NCBI GenBank assembly: GCA_035236585.1
Contig: CP141128.1
Coordinates: 51,201,257 to 51,265,256 of the forward strand
Length of the DNA: 64,000 nucleotides
From: Warburgia ugandensis
Lineage: Eukaryota; Streptophyta; Magnoliopsida; Canellales; Canellaceae
Direction of reading: 5' to 3'
Part shown: one piece after another, positions 1 to 10,227 of the stretch
Numbering within the stretch: position 1 is the first letter of the stretch
Layout: the number at the start of each line of letters is the position of its first letter
The notes under the pieces: generated by a model
What the model was told of the DNA's origin: nothing
What the model saw: only the letters and a program-made list of their open reading frames with translations
Databases searched by the model: none
Position numbers and translations under genes: made by a program

Positions 1-1
1 C

Positions 2-1657
2 TAATTCCAAGTCATGGGTCAGGTAATTGACTTCATGCTTCTTTGAGTTTCCGAGAAGCATAAGTACACAGCCTAGTCCTTGTTGCGAGGCATCGCTGTA
101 TATCTCAAATCTGCCACTTCCTGAAGGTAAGGTAAGGACAAGTGTTGTAGTTAACCTTCTCTTTAGTTCCTGGAAGCTTTCCTCACATTTATCAGCCCAT
201 TCAAATCTTGTGTCTTTCTTGGTCAGCTTATTGAAAGGTAAAGCAAGTCGTGAAAAACCCTCGATGAATCTCTTGTAATATCTGGCAAGTCCTAAGAAGC
301 TGCTTATTTTTGTGACTGTCTTAGGTCTTTCCCATTTCTGTACTGATTCAACCTTAGCGGGGTCGACTGCTATGCCATCTTGAGAAATAATGTGTCTTAA
401 GAAATTAACCTTTTCCAGCCAAAACTCACACTTACTGAATTTTGCATATAACTTGTGTGCTCGTAGGGTGCTTAATGTTATCCTTAGATGTTCCTTATGG
501 TCTTCAGGAGTTTCTGAATGTATCAAGATATCATCCACAACCACTATGATGAATTTGTCTAAGTACTCCTTGAACACCCTATTCATGAGGTCCATAAACA
601 CGGCTGGAGCATTAGTTAAACCAAAGGACATCACTCTAAATTCATAATTGCCGTATCGAGTCCTGAAGGCTGTCTTAGGGATATCTTCTTCTCTAACTCG
701 AAGTTGATGGTAACCGGATCGTAGATCAATCTTAGAGAAGACTCTAGCTGACTGAAGTTGATCGAAAAGATCATCAATTCGGGGAAGGGGGTACTTATTC
801 TTAATGGTGACCCTATTTAGCATCCGATAGTCTACGCATAATCTCATGGAGCCATCCTTTTTCTTAACAAAAAGGACTAGAGCTCCCCACGGAGATACGC
901 TAGGCCGTATGAACCCTTTATCAAGTAGTTCCTGTAACTGGGTCTTCAATTCTTTTAGTTCTGCAGGAGCCATTCGGTAAGGAGCTTTGGAAATAGGGGA
1001 AGTACCAAGTATAAGGTCAATGGTAAACTCAATTTCTCTTGGTGGGGGTAGACCTAGTAAGTCCTCAGGGAATACATCAGGAAATTCTTGGACTACCTCG
1101 ACATCCTCTAGCTTTGGTTGGGGACTCTCGACAGATTCAATCTTGGCCAAGAAGAAGGGACATCCCTGAGCAATGTGCTTAACTACTTTCATGGCAGAAA
1201 TAACACATGCTCCAAAATAATCCTTTATTCCTTGGAGGGTGAAAGTGTCTCCATTATGTAGGGTAAAAGTGACACATTTCTGGGAGCAATCAACAAAGGC
1301 TTGATGAAGGGCTAGCCAGTCCATACCTAGGATGGCGTCGAAGTCATTCATATCTAAGTGAATAAGATTGGCATGTAGCAAATGATCTTTGACCAAAACG
1401 GGGACATCCTGGAGATAAGAATAGGTGGGAAGTGCCTGGCCTACAGGAGTCATGACTTCTAGAGTGAAGTCCAGGTCTTGTGGTATAATGTCCAAGGTTG
1501 ATGCAAACTCCCGAGATATGAAAGAATGAGTGGAGCCTGTATCGAATAGAACTTTAGCAGGTGTATCATAGATAGAAAGACTACCTTCAACTACTGCATT
1601 TGAAGCCTGGGCTTGACTAGAAGTGAGGGCAAAGACACGTCCTTGGCTCTTTGGAAC
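2..1657 (-). CDS. pol: Element A pol, partial: aspartic protease, reverse transcriptase, start of RNase H
   Basis: About 552 codons are open from just after a TAG at 1658-1660 to the window edge. In order: a retropepsin with the active-site motif [12 protein letters not shown] near 1555-1520 and ILGMDWL near 1330; an RT with [31 protein letters not shown] and the catalytic [10 protein letters not shown] near 515-555; the palm-distal motif KCEFWLEKV near 420; and the beginning of RNase H ([15 protein letters not shown]). The catalytic Asp pair is present, although the residue before it is Val rather than the usual Phe/Tyr-x arrangement. After GLGCVLM about nine residues usual in the family are replaced by a shorter stretch, yet the frame resumes at KKHEVNY. 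The product would have cleaved the polyprotein and copied element RNA in cytoplasmic particles. The gag in front is broken, so this copy is probably dead as a polyprotein. Confidence 0.85.
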
Positions 1658-2638
1658 CTAATCTTCTTTACGCTCTTCAACTTTCCTTTTAGGACAATTC
1701 CTAGCAAGATGTCCTAATTCTCCACAAGTATAACAAGTGATGCTGAAAGTGGGACATGGTTTGCCTAAATGATTCCTGTTACACCTAGGGCATGTCTTCC
1801 AGTCTGGTCTTCTTCCTTTGTTTTCAAACGGCTTCTTGAAAGGTGGCCTGGGTCCAGATGATTGAAATGGTCTCTTTCCTTTATTTCACATGGTGTTGGT
1901 GTTCTTAGTTTCCTTTATCGCTTGATTCCTTTGATAATCTTTTTCGTATAGGGAGGCCATCTCTACGGTTTTGGCTACGGTGGAAGGTTGGAAACCTAGA
2001 ACTCTGTTCCTGAGTCCTGGGTTGAGCCCATCTACAAATCTTTCTGCCGCATCTTCCTCATCAGCACAAGCATGTGGTGCAAATCTTCGGAGGCTGATGA
2101 ATTTATTTTCATACTATTAGACAGTCATGTTTCCTTGTTCTAAGTCCATAAATTCCTTTTCCTTTTATTTTCTTACGTGTTTAGGATAATATTTGTCATT
2201 AAAGACCCTTTTAAATTCTTCCCATCCTATTGGTTCTTGCTAGTCAAAATAAGTCCTTTCCGCTGTTTCCCACCAAAAGGTAGCCTCTCCCCTAAACAAA
2301 AACATGGCCATGGGTACCTTTATTTCTTCAGCTATGTTCATGGCTTTAAATATCTTTTCAATATCAATTAACCATTTTTCAGCTGTAGACACTTCATCTT
2401 CTCCTGTGAATGAGGGACCTAATTTCTGAAACCTTTCTAACTGAACCTCAGTCCTATCTATTGCTTTATCAGGGGAAGGATCTCGTGTGGTAGGGGTTTG
2501 GGTTTGTTGATTACACATGTATTGTTCCATAAGCTGTAGGAATCGTTGGAATAATTCAGCCATCCCATTGCCCGACCTAGTGGAGTCCACTGGTGGGGCT
2601 TCAGGTCTTAGAGCATTGCTTACTTTCTTTCTAGGCAT
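1658..2638 (-). pseudogene. gag: Element A gag, broken by several stops
   Basis: The ATG at 2638 starts an open 132-codon stretch (MPRKKVSNALRPEAPP...) with the Ty3/gypsy gag signature EKWLIDIEKIFKAMN and a WWETAERT block near 2260. It ends at a TAG near 2240. Homology continues in the same frame (GWEEFKRVFNDKYYPK, then AERFVDGLNPGLRNRV) through a TAA near 2172, a TAA-TAG pair near 2115 and a TGA near 1889. It then reaches a CCHC zinc knuckle, CYTCGELGHLARNC, at about 1735-1690, preceded by CPRCNRNHLGKPC. A TAG at 1658 separates it from pol. Several stops stand where gag proteins of this type have Gln or Arg, consistent with C-to-T decay. Gag would form the particle shell and bind RNA through the knuckle. 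Confidence 0.85.
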
Positions 2639-2764
2639 CTGTAAATCACAAGGTAATTCATAAGACTGTAGTATGTGTTATCATATTACCCCTTAATCTT
2701 TCATGGATGAAACTTGATTATAAGTTATTCTCCTCATAACTGGGCTGTGAGTAACGTTAAACCG

Positions 2765-2777
2765 GGCTCTGATACCA
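2765..2777 (-). other. Primer binding site of element A (initiator tRNA-Met)
   Basis: On the minus strand the bases right after the LTR read TTGGTATCAGAGCC, the standard plant PBS complementary to the 3' end of initiator tRNA-Met. It sits two bases past the LTR end at 2780 and fixes the orientation of the element. Confidence 0.9.
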
Positions 2778-2779
2778 AC

Positions 2780-5562
2780 TGTGACGACCCGGGTTTTATA
2801 TGATGCAAGTTTCATAAAAAGGTGAGATCTCTTTTTTTAGAAATATGAAATGTATGAAAATCTTTTGTTTTGGAAAGCAATCTTTCATATAAAAGCCCGA
2901 GTGTCAAAACACATTTTCAAATCATATAACCATGGCATAGTTTTAAATAAACTCTATTCCTAAGAAAGTGTTAGTCACAGCCTCAGCTACAAAGAGTAAC
3001 TACAATTAAGTAACATTCACTAAAAGATAAGGTAGGGGTTTACTTACTTGTACTTAATCTGGATGTTCTCTATCACGGGTGTATCCTGTCCTTAAGTGTT
3101 TACTTGTATCTGAAAAATGTTAAGGATTGGGTGAGTATACACTATACTCAATAGGAGTCTATCACTACTAGTTTTACAATGCATGGTGTGTTTTAAACCA
3201 TATGTTCTTTAAACCATGTGCATGTTTGAATACTCATGTTCAATATTGATATTAAAAGCCATTGTCAATATAGAATACTGACGACTTAAAGAATCGAATA
3301 ATCCAAGTCGAAAGTAGCTTCGATATCATGAAAATATACTATGATATGCATAAGATGCTCAACTGAATCCAACTCATGGATTTATGGTCAGCCATACTCA
3401 TGTCATGCCATCTCCAATGCAAGTAAATCCTCAAAAACATAGGGCATACTATGCCCACGACCTCATCGCCATGTGGTCCCTGGGTACTTAGGGACTCTCG
3501 ATCATAGCCTCCACGGGCCTTATGACACTTCGACGGGTGTCGTGACACCAGTGGTAGTCCTCGTTACCACTCAACAGTCGAAGTAAGGACAAGCCTTTTT
3601 GGTGTGGTACCCTTTCCACCTATAGTGGTAGAGGCTGGGAGGCCACCCCGAACCTCTTGGCATAGCACCCACGAGCTTACTAGCCAAAAAGCATCTAATG
3701 ATAAAGCCAAAGTTCAATCATCGCAAATCATGCAATTTATGCAATTGGTTGCAAAACATGCATGCAATGCATAAAATCTGCTCATGCTAGTATCGCATTC
3801 AAAGTCATAACCCTGCCTAAAAGCTTGCTAGCCTAGACACTTGTCAGCTCTCTCTGGTCCCCCCTCATCGGCCCGCCCTCATTAGCCCACCCTCATCAGC
3901 CAAGGCCACACTTATCATGCAGACAAGAATCCTTTTTCAAAACATGTCTATGCATGTAACACATGTCTTGGCAATATATGCACAATGTATTTATGAAATC
4001 ACTTCATGCTAAAGAGGTCATGTGCATAAGGATGTAATATAAGTTTATATGTCATAAAGACAGGACATGTAACTTAAAAACTTAAAACATGCATTAGAAA
4101 AGCAACCATGACTCAAAACATGCAGTCTCAAAGCATCATGGGTTCTTTTTTAAAAGTCTAGTAGCGATAGGACACCTACCTGGTTTGATTGAGCTAGTCC
4201 CCTTGTCCTCGTACGTTCCTGGACATGGTTTAGGGGAAAATGGTTAGCTTGGCCTATTTCTATAGGTTCTAGAATAGTTTACCTCACTACTTAGGCATTA
4301 AGGGTTCATTCCCATGCCTAAGGGCCTCCTAAAGTCCCTAATTGGGCCTTGGTATAGTCAGGTTTGCAAAGGTTTAGTGGCCCTGCACCACTATCATGGT
4401 TTAAGAGTCATGCTAGACTTAGATAGGGGATTGATCAGGTATTTTATAGTTTGGGTGTGTCCGCGCCGTCGATACAGACACAACGCCTCTTGTAGCGCCT
4501 CAAACGGAGTCCTAGAACTCAAGTTATGGGCATTTTAGTGTTAAGAGTACATAGAAGCCCCAAAACGGCCCTGCGTCACCACTCCCGGGACGCACCTGAG
4601 TCCTGGTCGAGTGGTGACCGGCCCGCACGTGCCGTAGCAAGCTCTTGGGCGTCGTCAGGCTGCACATTTTGCTTACATAAAATGCACGGCGTCATCGTAG
4701 CAGTCCCACACGAGGCGGGTGCCCGGGACGCTAACGCGTCCCGTGTCAGCGGCGTGCGCCCCACAGGGCGCATCTGCCGACGCACTGGGCTTTCCGCCCC
4801 TTTTCTCATGGACGCGCCTGTTTGTTTGCCTTTAACGCATTCAGCGTGTTTTGGTTCTTTGGTGACCTGGGCATCCTCAGGATGCCTTGGTTCAACCCTG
4901 TCGAACCAGAACGCCCAGGCACCTACCCTAGGTCTGTTTTGGCTCCCTAGAGCCCCGTTTTGCATTGTTTCTCATGCAAAACTTAGGGATATTCAACCTA
5001 AGACTGAGGGAGAGATGGGTTTGGAGTTGTTTAAGGCGTACCTGGTTCATTGCTGGGTATTTTTCATGGTTTCTTCTCTTGCCTGCCACTCCACGACTAG
5101 ATTTTCCTAGGGTTTTGGGCTGCCATTGGAGGTGCCCAAGAGCTCTATTTATAGAGCTTAAGGAGGGTTCTAGAGGGGCGTTTCCACCACCATGGAATGG
5201 CAGTGGTTTCCCCCCTTGCACATAGACATTCTAGAATGTTGGTGATGCAATACGTTTGGGAAGAAGGGGGTGCCCGTATCAAAACGGGTCGCTGTTTTCT
5301 TAGGCCAATTTGTTTTAAATTTAATTACCATTTTGCCCTTGAACTTCAAAGGGCCATAACTTGCTCATTTTAACTCTGTTTTGGGTGATTCTAGTCTTGT
5401 TGGATTCCCTTTTCCAAGACGCATCTAAGGGTATCATTCTAAGGACCAAATTTCTGGTCTACTCATGGTAAATAGTGAAATGACCAAAATACCCTTATCT
5501 CAAAAAGTGAACTCGTCATTACTAACATGGGATTTCAAGGTTACAAAAATGGAGTCATTACA
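2780..5562 (-). repeat. 5' LTR of element A (2783 bp)
   Basis: On the plus strand it runs from TGTGACGACCCGGG to GGAGTCATTACA, so on the element strand it is TGTAATGACTCC...CGGGTCGTCACA. It shares with E, F and both LTRs of G the same ends, the TATA palindrome, a CpG-rich near-palindrome (near 4455-4480) and a conserved block around 3440-3660. By eye it is the most diverged of the five copies. The 60-194 codon ORFs seen inside it, in both directions, are not conserved in the other copies and are taken as chance. Confidence 0.85.
5145..5154 (-). promoter_or_regulatory. TATA box of LTR A
   Basis: The minus strand reads AGCTCTATAAATAGAGCT, a TATAAA core inside a perfect inverted repeat. The same element recurs at the matching place in LTRs E, F and G, which supports a role as the RNA polymerase II core promoter of the retrotransposon. 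Confidence 0.7.
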
Positions 5563-6110
5563 AATCACAACTTGAACTAGCCAAGGTAAATTTTGATTCT
5601 TGTAATTATTATATTTGATTGTATTTTGATTACATTACTTTGATGTCCAGGCAAAGCGTATAAAAGGACAAAAGGTACGTGCACAAAATCATATGTAGCA
5701 CCACCTTTTAAGGGTTGGCTATGCACGATTAGAGGCAGATGAAGTATGTATATCATGTGACATTTCATTTGTCTAATCATAGTAGATTTTTATTTTATTA
5801 ACTTTGACTTAGTGTCTCTCTTAATAGCAAAAGAAGGCTAGGACAACGGAGCCCATCAATTGTGCTCTCCTATGGAAAATGACACATTCGAAAGGGCATA
5901 ACTTCCAGACCTTTATTAACTAGATAACTATAATAATTGCATTAAGAATTGTAAGTGGTTTAAGACTTTAAGTTTTATACATTTACTTTATGTGCCTACT
6001 GCCTACTGCCAACTGCCTAGTTAACTAGTTTTACACTTTTATACTCTTGCATTATAAAAATATTACATATATAATAGGGATTTGATCATGCTATGATATT
6101 TACATGTGCA

Positions 6111-8751
6111 GGAAGAGTTGACCCATGAAAGTGTAACTACAGGGACTCTTAGCAGCACTGTTGCAAAGGGGGACATCCTACATAGGGCAATATGTAACAA
6201 GGATGAGCACCCTGGCCAGGTAAGGGGCCAAGGTCGTGGTGTTGTTCCTTTCAAGTTCTTCCCTAAACAAAAGGCTCCTATACTACAAGAATTGGAAAAA
6301 TGGAAGAAGTAAACTCTTGTGGAGATATATAGCATGGTGAAAGATCAATTGTTGAAGGAACTCTAGTGTGGCAGAAGAACCTCATGTCAGGATGATGTTG
6401 GCCCTCAAGCTTAACCTCAAGTTCAAGTTCAACCAGAACCACCCCAACTTGACAATACATGCACTCCTAGTCCTCCATTAGACGAAGAGGTGGAGAGCAA
6501 GTACTTGAAGGTGATGTCCTGATCAGTGAGGTATGTATATTGACATATTTACTTTTACAATGTTTAATTATTTGATAACTTTTTCAGTTTACATCATTAA
6601 TCATTATATATATGTTATTTCTCAAATGCAGGTGGGTTAGTGCATGTTGCAGCTACATACATCTGAGAACTATGTGGCTGTGGCAACACTGTACGAGGTT
6701 CGGCCCATGACTTCTGCCACCTTACATGGCAAGTTGATGCCTCCACACACTAAGCACATATGTATTACTGCTGCCATTCAACCAGATGCTCCCCTTTCAT
6801 TTCCAATACAAGGGGATGATATTGAAACTATTGGGGATGCAATTGAATATCATGTGAGTTGGCCAAAGGGACTTATCAAACCAATGATATACAATGTCAA
6901 GGTACATATATTCTAATTGTAGTCATGGCATCACTTTTTGCTACCTTTTTAAAGTCGTCTTAAATTGTTAATTGATTAATATTGTCTGCAACATATCGGA
7001 TCACTAGAAGCATCATAAGGTGCAATTGAAGTGAACCTCCCTACCAGCAAATTCTGGCATAGTGGCAAGTGTAGGCCCATCCCAGCCTTCTCAGGTAGTT
7101 CTATATATTTGCATAGTTGTATCATATTACGTGTGGACTTGAACAATGCAACAACTAACAAGTTCAAAGCACTTATTAGGTGCCCACAAGCTCTTAGCAG
7201 TTGTGATCCTAAATTCTTACTTGAATTAATAAATAAAGATCAAAATGTTTTATTATCTTATCCTAAGTTAGAACTTGTAATCTTACTTGAAGTAATGATT
7301 AAAGGTGTTTTATGGTATTCATGTGTTTCTTTTAACTTTCATCATCATGATCATCAAGACCTTATCCCAATATATGATAAAATATTAAAATTTGATCTCA
7401 CTATCTCTCTTCTTTTATATATGTTAGTATACCAGTATATGTTGTATATATTCATTACTAATTTTTGAAATGTTACATCTACAGTGGAGGGATCAAGTGG
7501 AGGTTCCACCTAACATGCCTCCATTCCTAAGGGTACTGTACAAACTGGGCAATGAAGATAAGGAAATGAGCCCCGTAAGGATAGAGGTGGGTGTGCTTGC
7601 AGACGATGTGGTTGAGGTTCCACTCTTCAAGGAAGACCTCTTAGCCCTATGTAATATGGCTCAATTGGAATACATGCACATTGTAGTCTATATAGGGTAT
7701 GTCGTCGTGTAACTACTTTATTAGAGTTAGACTATCACAAATCAAAGTAACATTACTTGCCTTTTTAATAACACTTGATAATTATTTAACATTAACCCAA
7801 ATTCCTAATGTAGGTATTTGCATGATAAGTTGCAAAGATTAGAGGTCAAGGACATTTACAAGTACCTTGACCCTTCTCTTGTCTTTCGATTGGACTATTT
7901 ACTCACAGTCAAACAAAGTGAAGATATCTTTCCTGGGTTCATGGGTTGTGCGAAGGGTCAAGCCTTACCAATTCCCTGCAATAGCGGGTATGTTGTAACA
8001 TATGATACTAAATTATGCCATTTCAATTTCATAATTCATACACATGAATATCTATATCAGTTAAGATTTGAGAACATATAATTGAATTATTGTTTTTATA
8101 AGTCCCATTGGATGCTGCTAGCTTTGGATGTGCATGGTGGCCATGCAATTTTTTTCAATTCGTGTAGAGCGCACATTCGAGAACACCTAATGGAAATTAT
8201 AAACAAGTAAGTCTTTATTATTCCTTTCATTATAATATAACTACTCACCTGATAAGTGGAAACTATCATAGTATTCATATTCTAATGCTTTTGAATTATA
8301 TGTGTGTAGTGCATGGCATAAATGGCTTGAGCGGGAAGGTATTGACCACCCAGCAAAACTCAACTAGAAAAAGGCCAAGGTAAGGTTTACTAATTACTAC
8401 TCTTTAGACTCTTTACTATAATTTTAAACCCGAACTTATTTGACATGATATTTGAACCTTTTCTATTGTCTTTGGTGGCATTGGTCTACAGTGCCCTAAA
8501 CAAAAATCCGATTGGGAGTGTGGGTATTATGTTCTCAGATACATGAGAACCCTCATTCGCAATGGAGTTACAATCTCACAATTGAGAAAGGTAAGACTTA
8601 CTGACCAATGTTACATTTTTGTTTTGTATATTTCCTAACTGAATCTAAGATTACATGTCTGAACTAAGTTATTGTATGCCTCTTGCAGGCAGATTTGGGA
8701 AGTAAGAAGAGTTACTCCTTGTTGGATCTAGACGATATTAGAATGGAATGA
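6111..8751 (+). pseudogene. CACTA-encoded protein with a DUF8039-like region and a Ulp1/C48 peptidase domain, decayed
   Basis: Exons inferred from splice-like borders and similarity: 6111-6530, 6632-6901, 7485-7696, 7814-7987, 8103-8206, 8310-8379, 8492-8590 and 8689-8751, each flanked by AG and GT. Exon 1 carries EHPGQVRGQGRGVVPFKFF, a motif of CACTA proteins. Exon 2 resembles the DUF8039 region (VAVATLYEV..., IQGDDIETIGDAIEYHVSWPK). The last exons match Ulp1-like cysteine peptidases: HWMLLALDVHGGHAIFFNS with the catalytic His, then WECGYYVLRYMRTLI with the catalytic Cys, then DLDDIRMEW. The position usually held by the catalytic Asp reads Asn (FFNS). Stops interrupt exon 1 (TAA at 6310), exon 2 near its start and exon 6 (TAG near 8365). 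The role of such peptidase modules in CACTA elements is not established. KAONASHI-type MULEs also carry Ulp1 domains, but the subterminal repeats favour CACTA. Confidence 0.75.
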
Positions 8752-8839
8752 ATAGATCATATTATGAATTTTAATTTATAGTTCAGTGATGTAAATGAAT
8801 GCATCAATCATGTATATATATTTTACTCAAATATAATAC

Positions 8840-9335
8840 AAAGTTCATTTCATTCCTATGGATATGTTCTATTTTTCTTTTGATTGAAGTGCACTGTTTC
8901 AATGTATGTGCTTGCTTTGTTTCAAAGTTTCAATGATGGAATTGGGAAGTTGGTGTCTTGAACCAGACATATGATATATGGGATGTGGTTGTCCATGAAG
9001 AAGAGTGAATGTATCATGTATAGTATGGGTGATTGAGTGTGCTTTATTTGTTCAATTCAATTTGAACTGTATGGAGAAGTTATAGATTGTTGGAAGTGAA
9101 TGTGTACAATGATTATAAATATAGCAAGTTGAATGTGAATGTGTTATTTTGACACATCAGTCCATTACTATGGATGTATTCCATTTTTTATTTTGATTCA
9201 AGTATGTGTCAATGTGTGTGCTTGCTTTATTTCAAATTTTTATTGATGGGAGCTTGGTGTGTCCAAGGCTTCAAGAGTCAAGACAGGGTTTTGATATGTG
9301 AGGTTGTGTATCATGGAGAGAGAGAATTGTGTGTG
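8840..9335 (+). repeat. Diverged direct duplication of about 310 bp in the CACTA 3' flank
   Basis: The segment from about 8850 (CCTATGGATATGTTCTATTTTT, GTGCTTGCTTTGTTTCAAA, GATGGAA...TTGGTGTCTTGAACC, ATATG.GATGTGG) recurs from about 9165 (CTATGGATGTATTCC, GTGCTTGCTTTATTTCAAA, GATGGGAGCTTGGTGTGTCC, ATATGTGAGGTTGTG) in the same order with scattered changes. It lies between the last exon and the subterminal array. No coding role is apparent. Confidence 0.6.
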
Positions 9336-9362
9336 GAGTCACACACTGGACACTTGGACAGT

Positions 9363-9735
9363 AATATAGGACGGGTATTTAGTATCGGTCCTATATAACT
9401 AATTAAATACAAGACAGTTAATAAATAACCATCCTATAGAATCTTAAAATATAGGATGGTTACTTAATAACTGTCCTATAAAACACTAAAATATAGGATG
9501 GCTATGTAACATACAAATATAAGATGCTTACTTATCAACCCTCTTATAGAACGTATAAAAATATAGGACAGCTTTGTATTAACCATCCTATAGCCTATAG
9601 GAACCTATATAAATATATGACTGTAAAATCTTTAATTATATAGGATTGTTACTTATTAACCATCCTATATAATGTATAGCAATACAACTATTTATTAACT
9701 ATCCTATATCAGTTCAAATATAGGACTATTACTCA
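9363..9735 (+). repeat. CACTA subterminal repeat array
   Basis: About a dozen copies of a 10-13 bp motif, roughly TATAGGATGGTTA, occur in both orientations about every 30 bp: ATATAGGACGG near 9366, CCATCCTATAG near 9428, ATATAGGATGG near 9450 and 9490, ATATAGGACAG near 9560, CCATCCTATAG near 9583, ATATAGGATTG near 9639, CCATCCTATAT near 9660, CTATCCTATAT near 9698 and ATATAGGACTA near 9717. In CACTA elements such arrays bind the TnpA-type protein that brings the ends together. Here they stop 19 bp short of the terminus. Confidence 0.8.
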
Positions 9736-9743
9736 GAAACTGT

Positions 9744-9754
9744 CTTATTTAGTG
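9744..9754 (-). repeat. Right terminal inverted repeat of the CACTA element
   Basis: The complement reads CACTAAATAAG, starting with the diagnostic pentamer and directly followed inward by the subterminal array. Without the left end the TIR length cannot be measured. Confidence 0.55.
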
Positions 9755-10227
9755 TAAGGTCACTTGTCATTCAGGTCAAGTCAAAGTTTTACTAGGTCAC
9801 GTGTTAGATGGGTCAACATGACAAGTCCTAATGGTTGACACGAACACGACATGATTTTGAGCATGTATTTTCTGGGTCGACACGATCAATGACATGAACA
9901 TGATAGGACTTGACCCTAACCCACTAAATGCATGTCATGTTTGAGTTGTGTTCTCGTGTCGCATCGTATTTTGCCAGGCCTACTTGTTGGTTTAGGACAA
10001 TGATGTAAAAAGGTAAAAAGCCATTTATTTTTTGAGTACAAAACTACTTCATAATGAAATCTAGTATTCAAAGATGGAGAAAACTCATTTTTCTATTATC
10101 TCAACAATACAAGCTTAAGATGTTATATGCGTGCACATAAGATCCATCTCATTTCAAAGATGGATCCCATCAAGTATATATATATATATATATCTGTGCT
10201 AGAAAACTAAGATAGCAGGGAAGTTCT
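9755..10227. other. Spacer with a possible hAT-like remnant
   Basis: 9790-9985 is rich in short GTCA/ACGAC words (GGGTCGACACGA, GACACGAACACGAC) and ends TTTTGCCAGGCCTA, which resembles the end of hAT-type non-autonomous elements that carry CACGACACG repeats. I cannot find a matching left end. 10170-10195 holds a short (TA)n. No gene is visible. Confidence 0.3.

Larger units (their letters stand above)
1..5562 (-). mobile_element. Element A: Tekay-like Ty3/gypsy retrotransposon, 5' half
   Basis: Read on the minus strand, this is LTR (5562-2780), PBS, gag, protease, RT and RNase H in the order of a Ty3/gypsy element; the integrase and 3' LTR lie outside the window. Assignment to the Tekay/Del chromovirus group rests on gag and pol motifs and on the long LTR; it is family knowledge, not a computed phylogeny. 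The LTR is the same family as E, F and G further right. No target duplication can be checked because the other end is missing. It appears to be inserted in, or abutted to, the CACTA element that follows at 5563. Confidence 0.85.
5563..9754 (+). mobile_element. CACTA (En/Spm-type) DNA transposon, right part
   Basis: Three independent signs agree. There is a decayed intron-rich gene with the module order typical of CACTA second proteins (6111-8751). There is a dense array of short inverted and direct subterminal repeats (9363-9735). The right end reads ...CTTATTTAGTG at 9744-9754, whose complement starts CACTA. The three bases after it (TAA) could be half of a 3-bp target duplication. The left end is not in the window: LTR A abuts at 5562, so the left part is either beyond A or lost. 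No TNP2-type transposase is visible here. Confidence 0.75.

Noticed and set aside
4526..5221. 194-, 129-, 97- and 86-codon ORFs overlapping on both strands in LTR A
   Set aside because: They lie in the GC-rich promoter-proximal part of an LTR, overlap each other, and are not kept in LTRs E, F and G.
7031..7468. 145-codon ORF within the CACTA gene
   Set aside because: It falls in the intron between two recognised exons, is AT-rich and matches no domain of the family.
9790..9985. Complete hAT MITE
   Set aside because: Only one possible end (GCCAGGCCTA) is seen; no partner end or target duplication was found.
10170..10195. CRISPR-like or other short regular arrays
   Set aside because: It is a simple (TA)n run; no spaced direct repeats of CRISPR type occur anywhere in this plant sequence.
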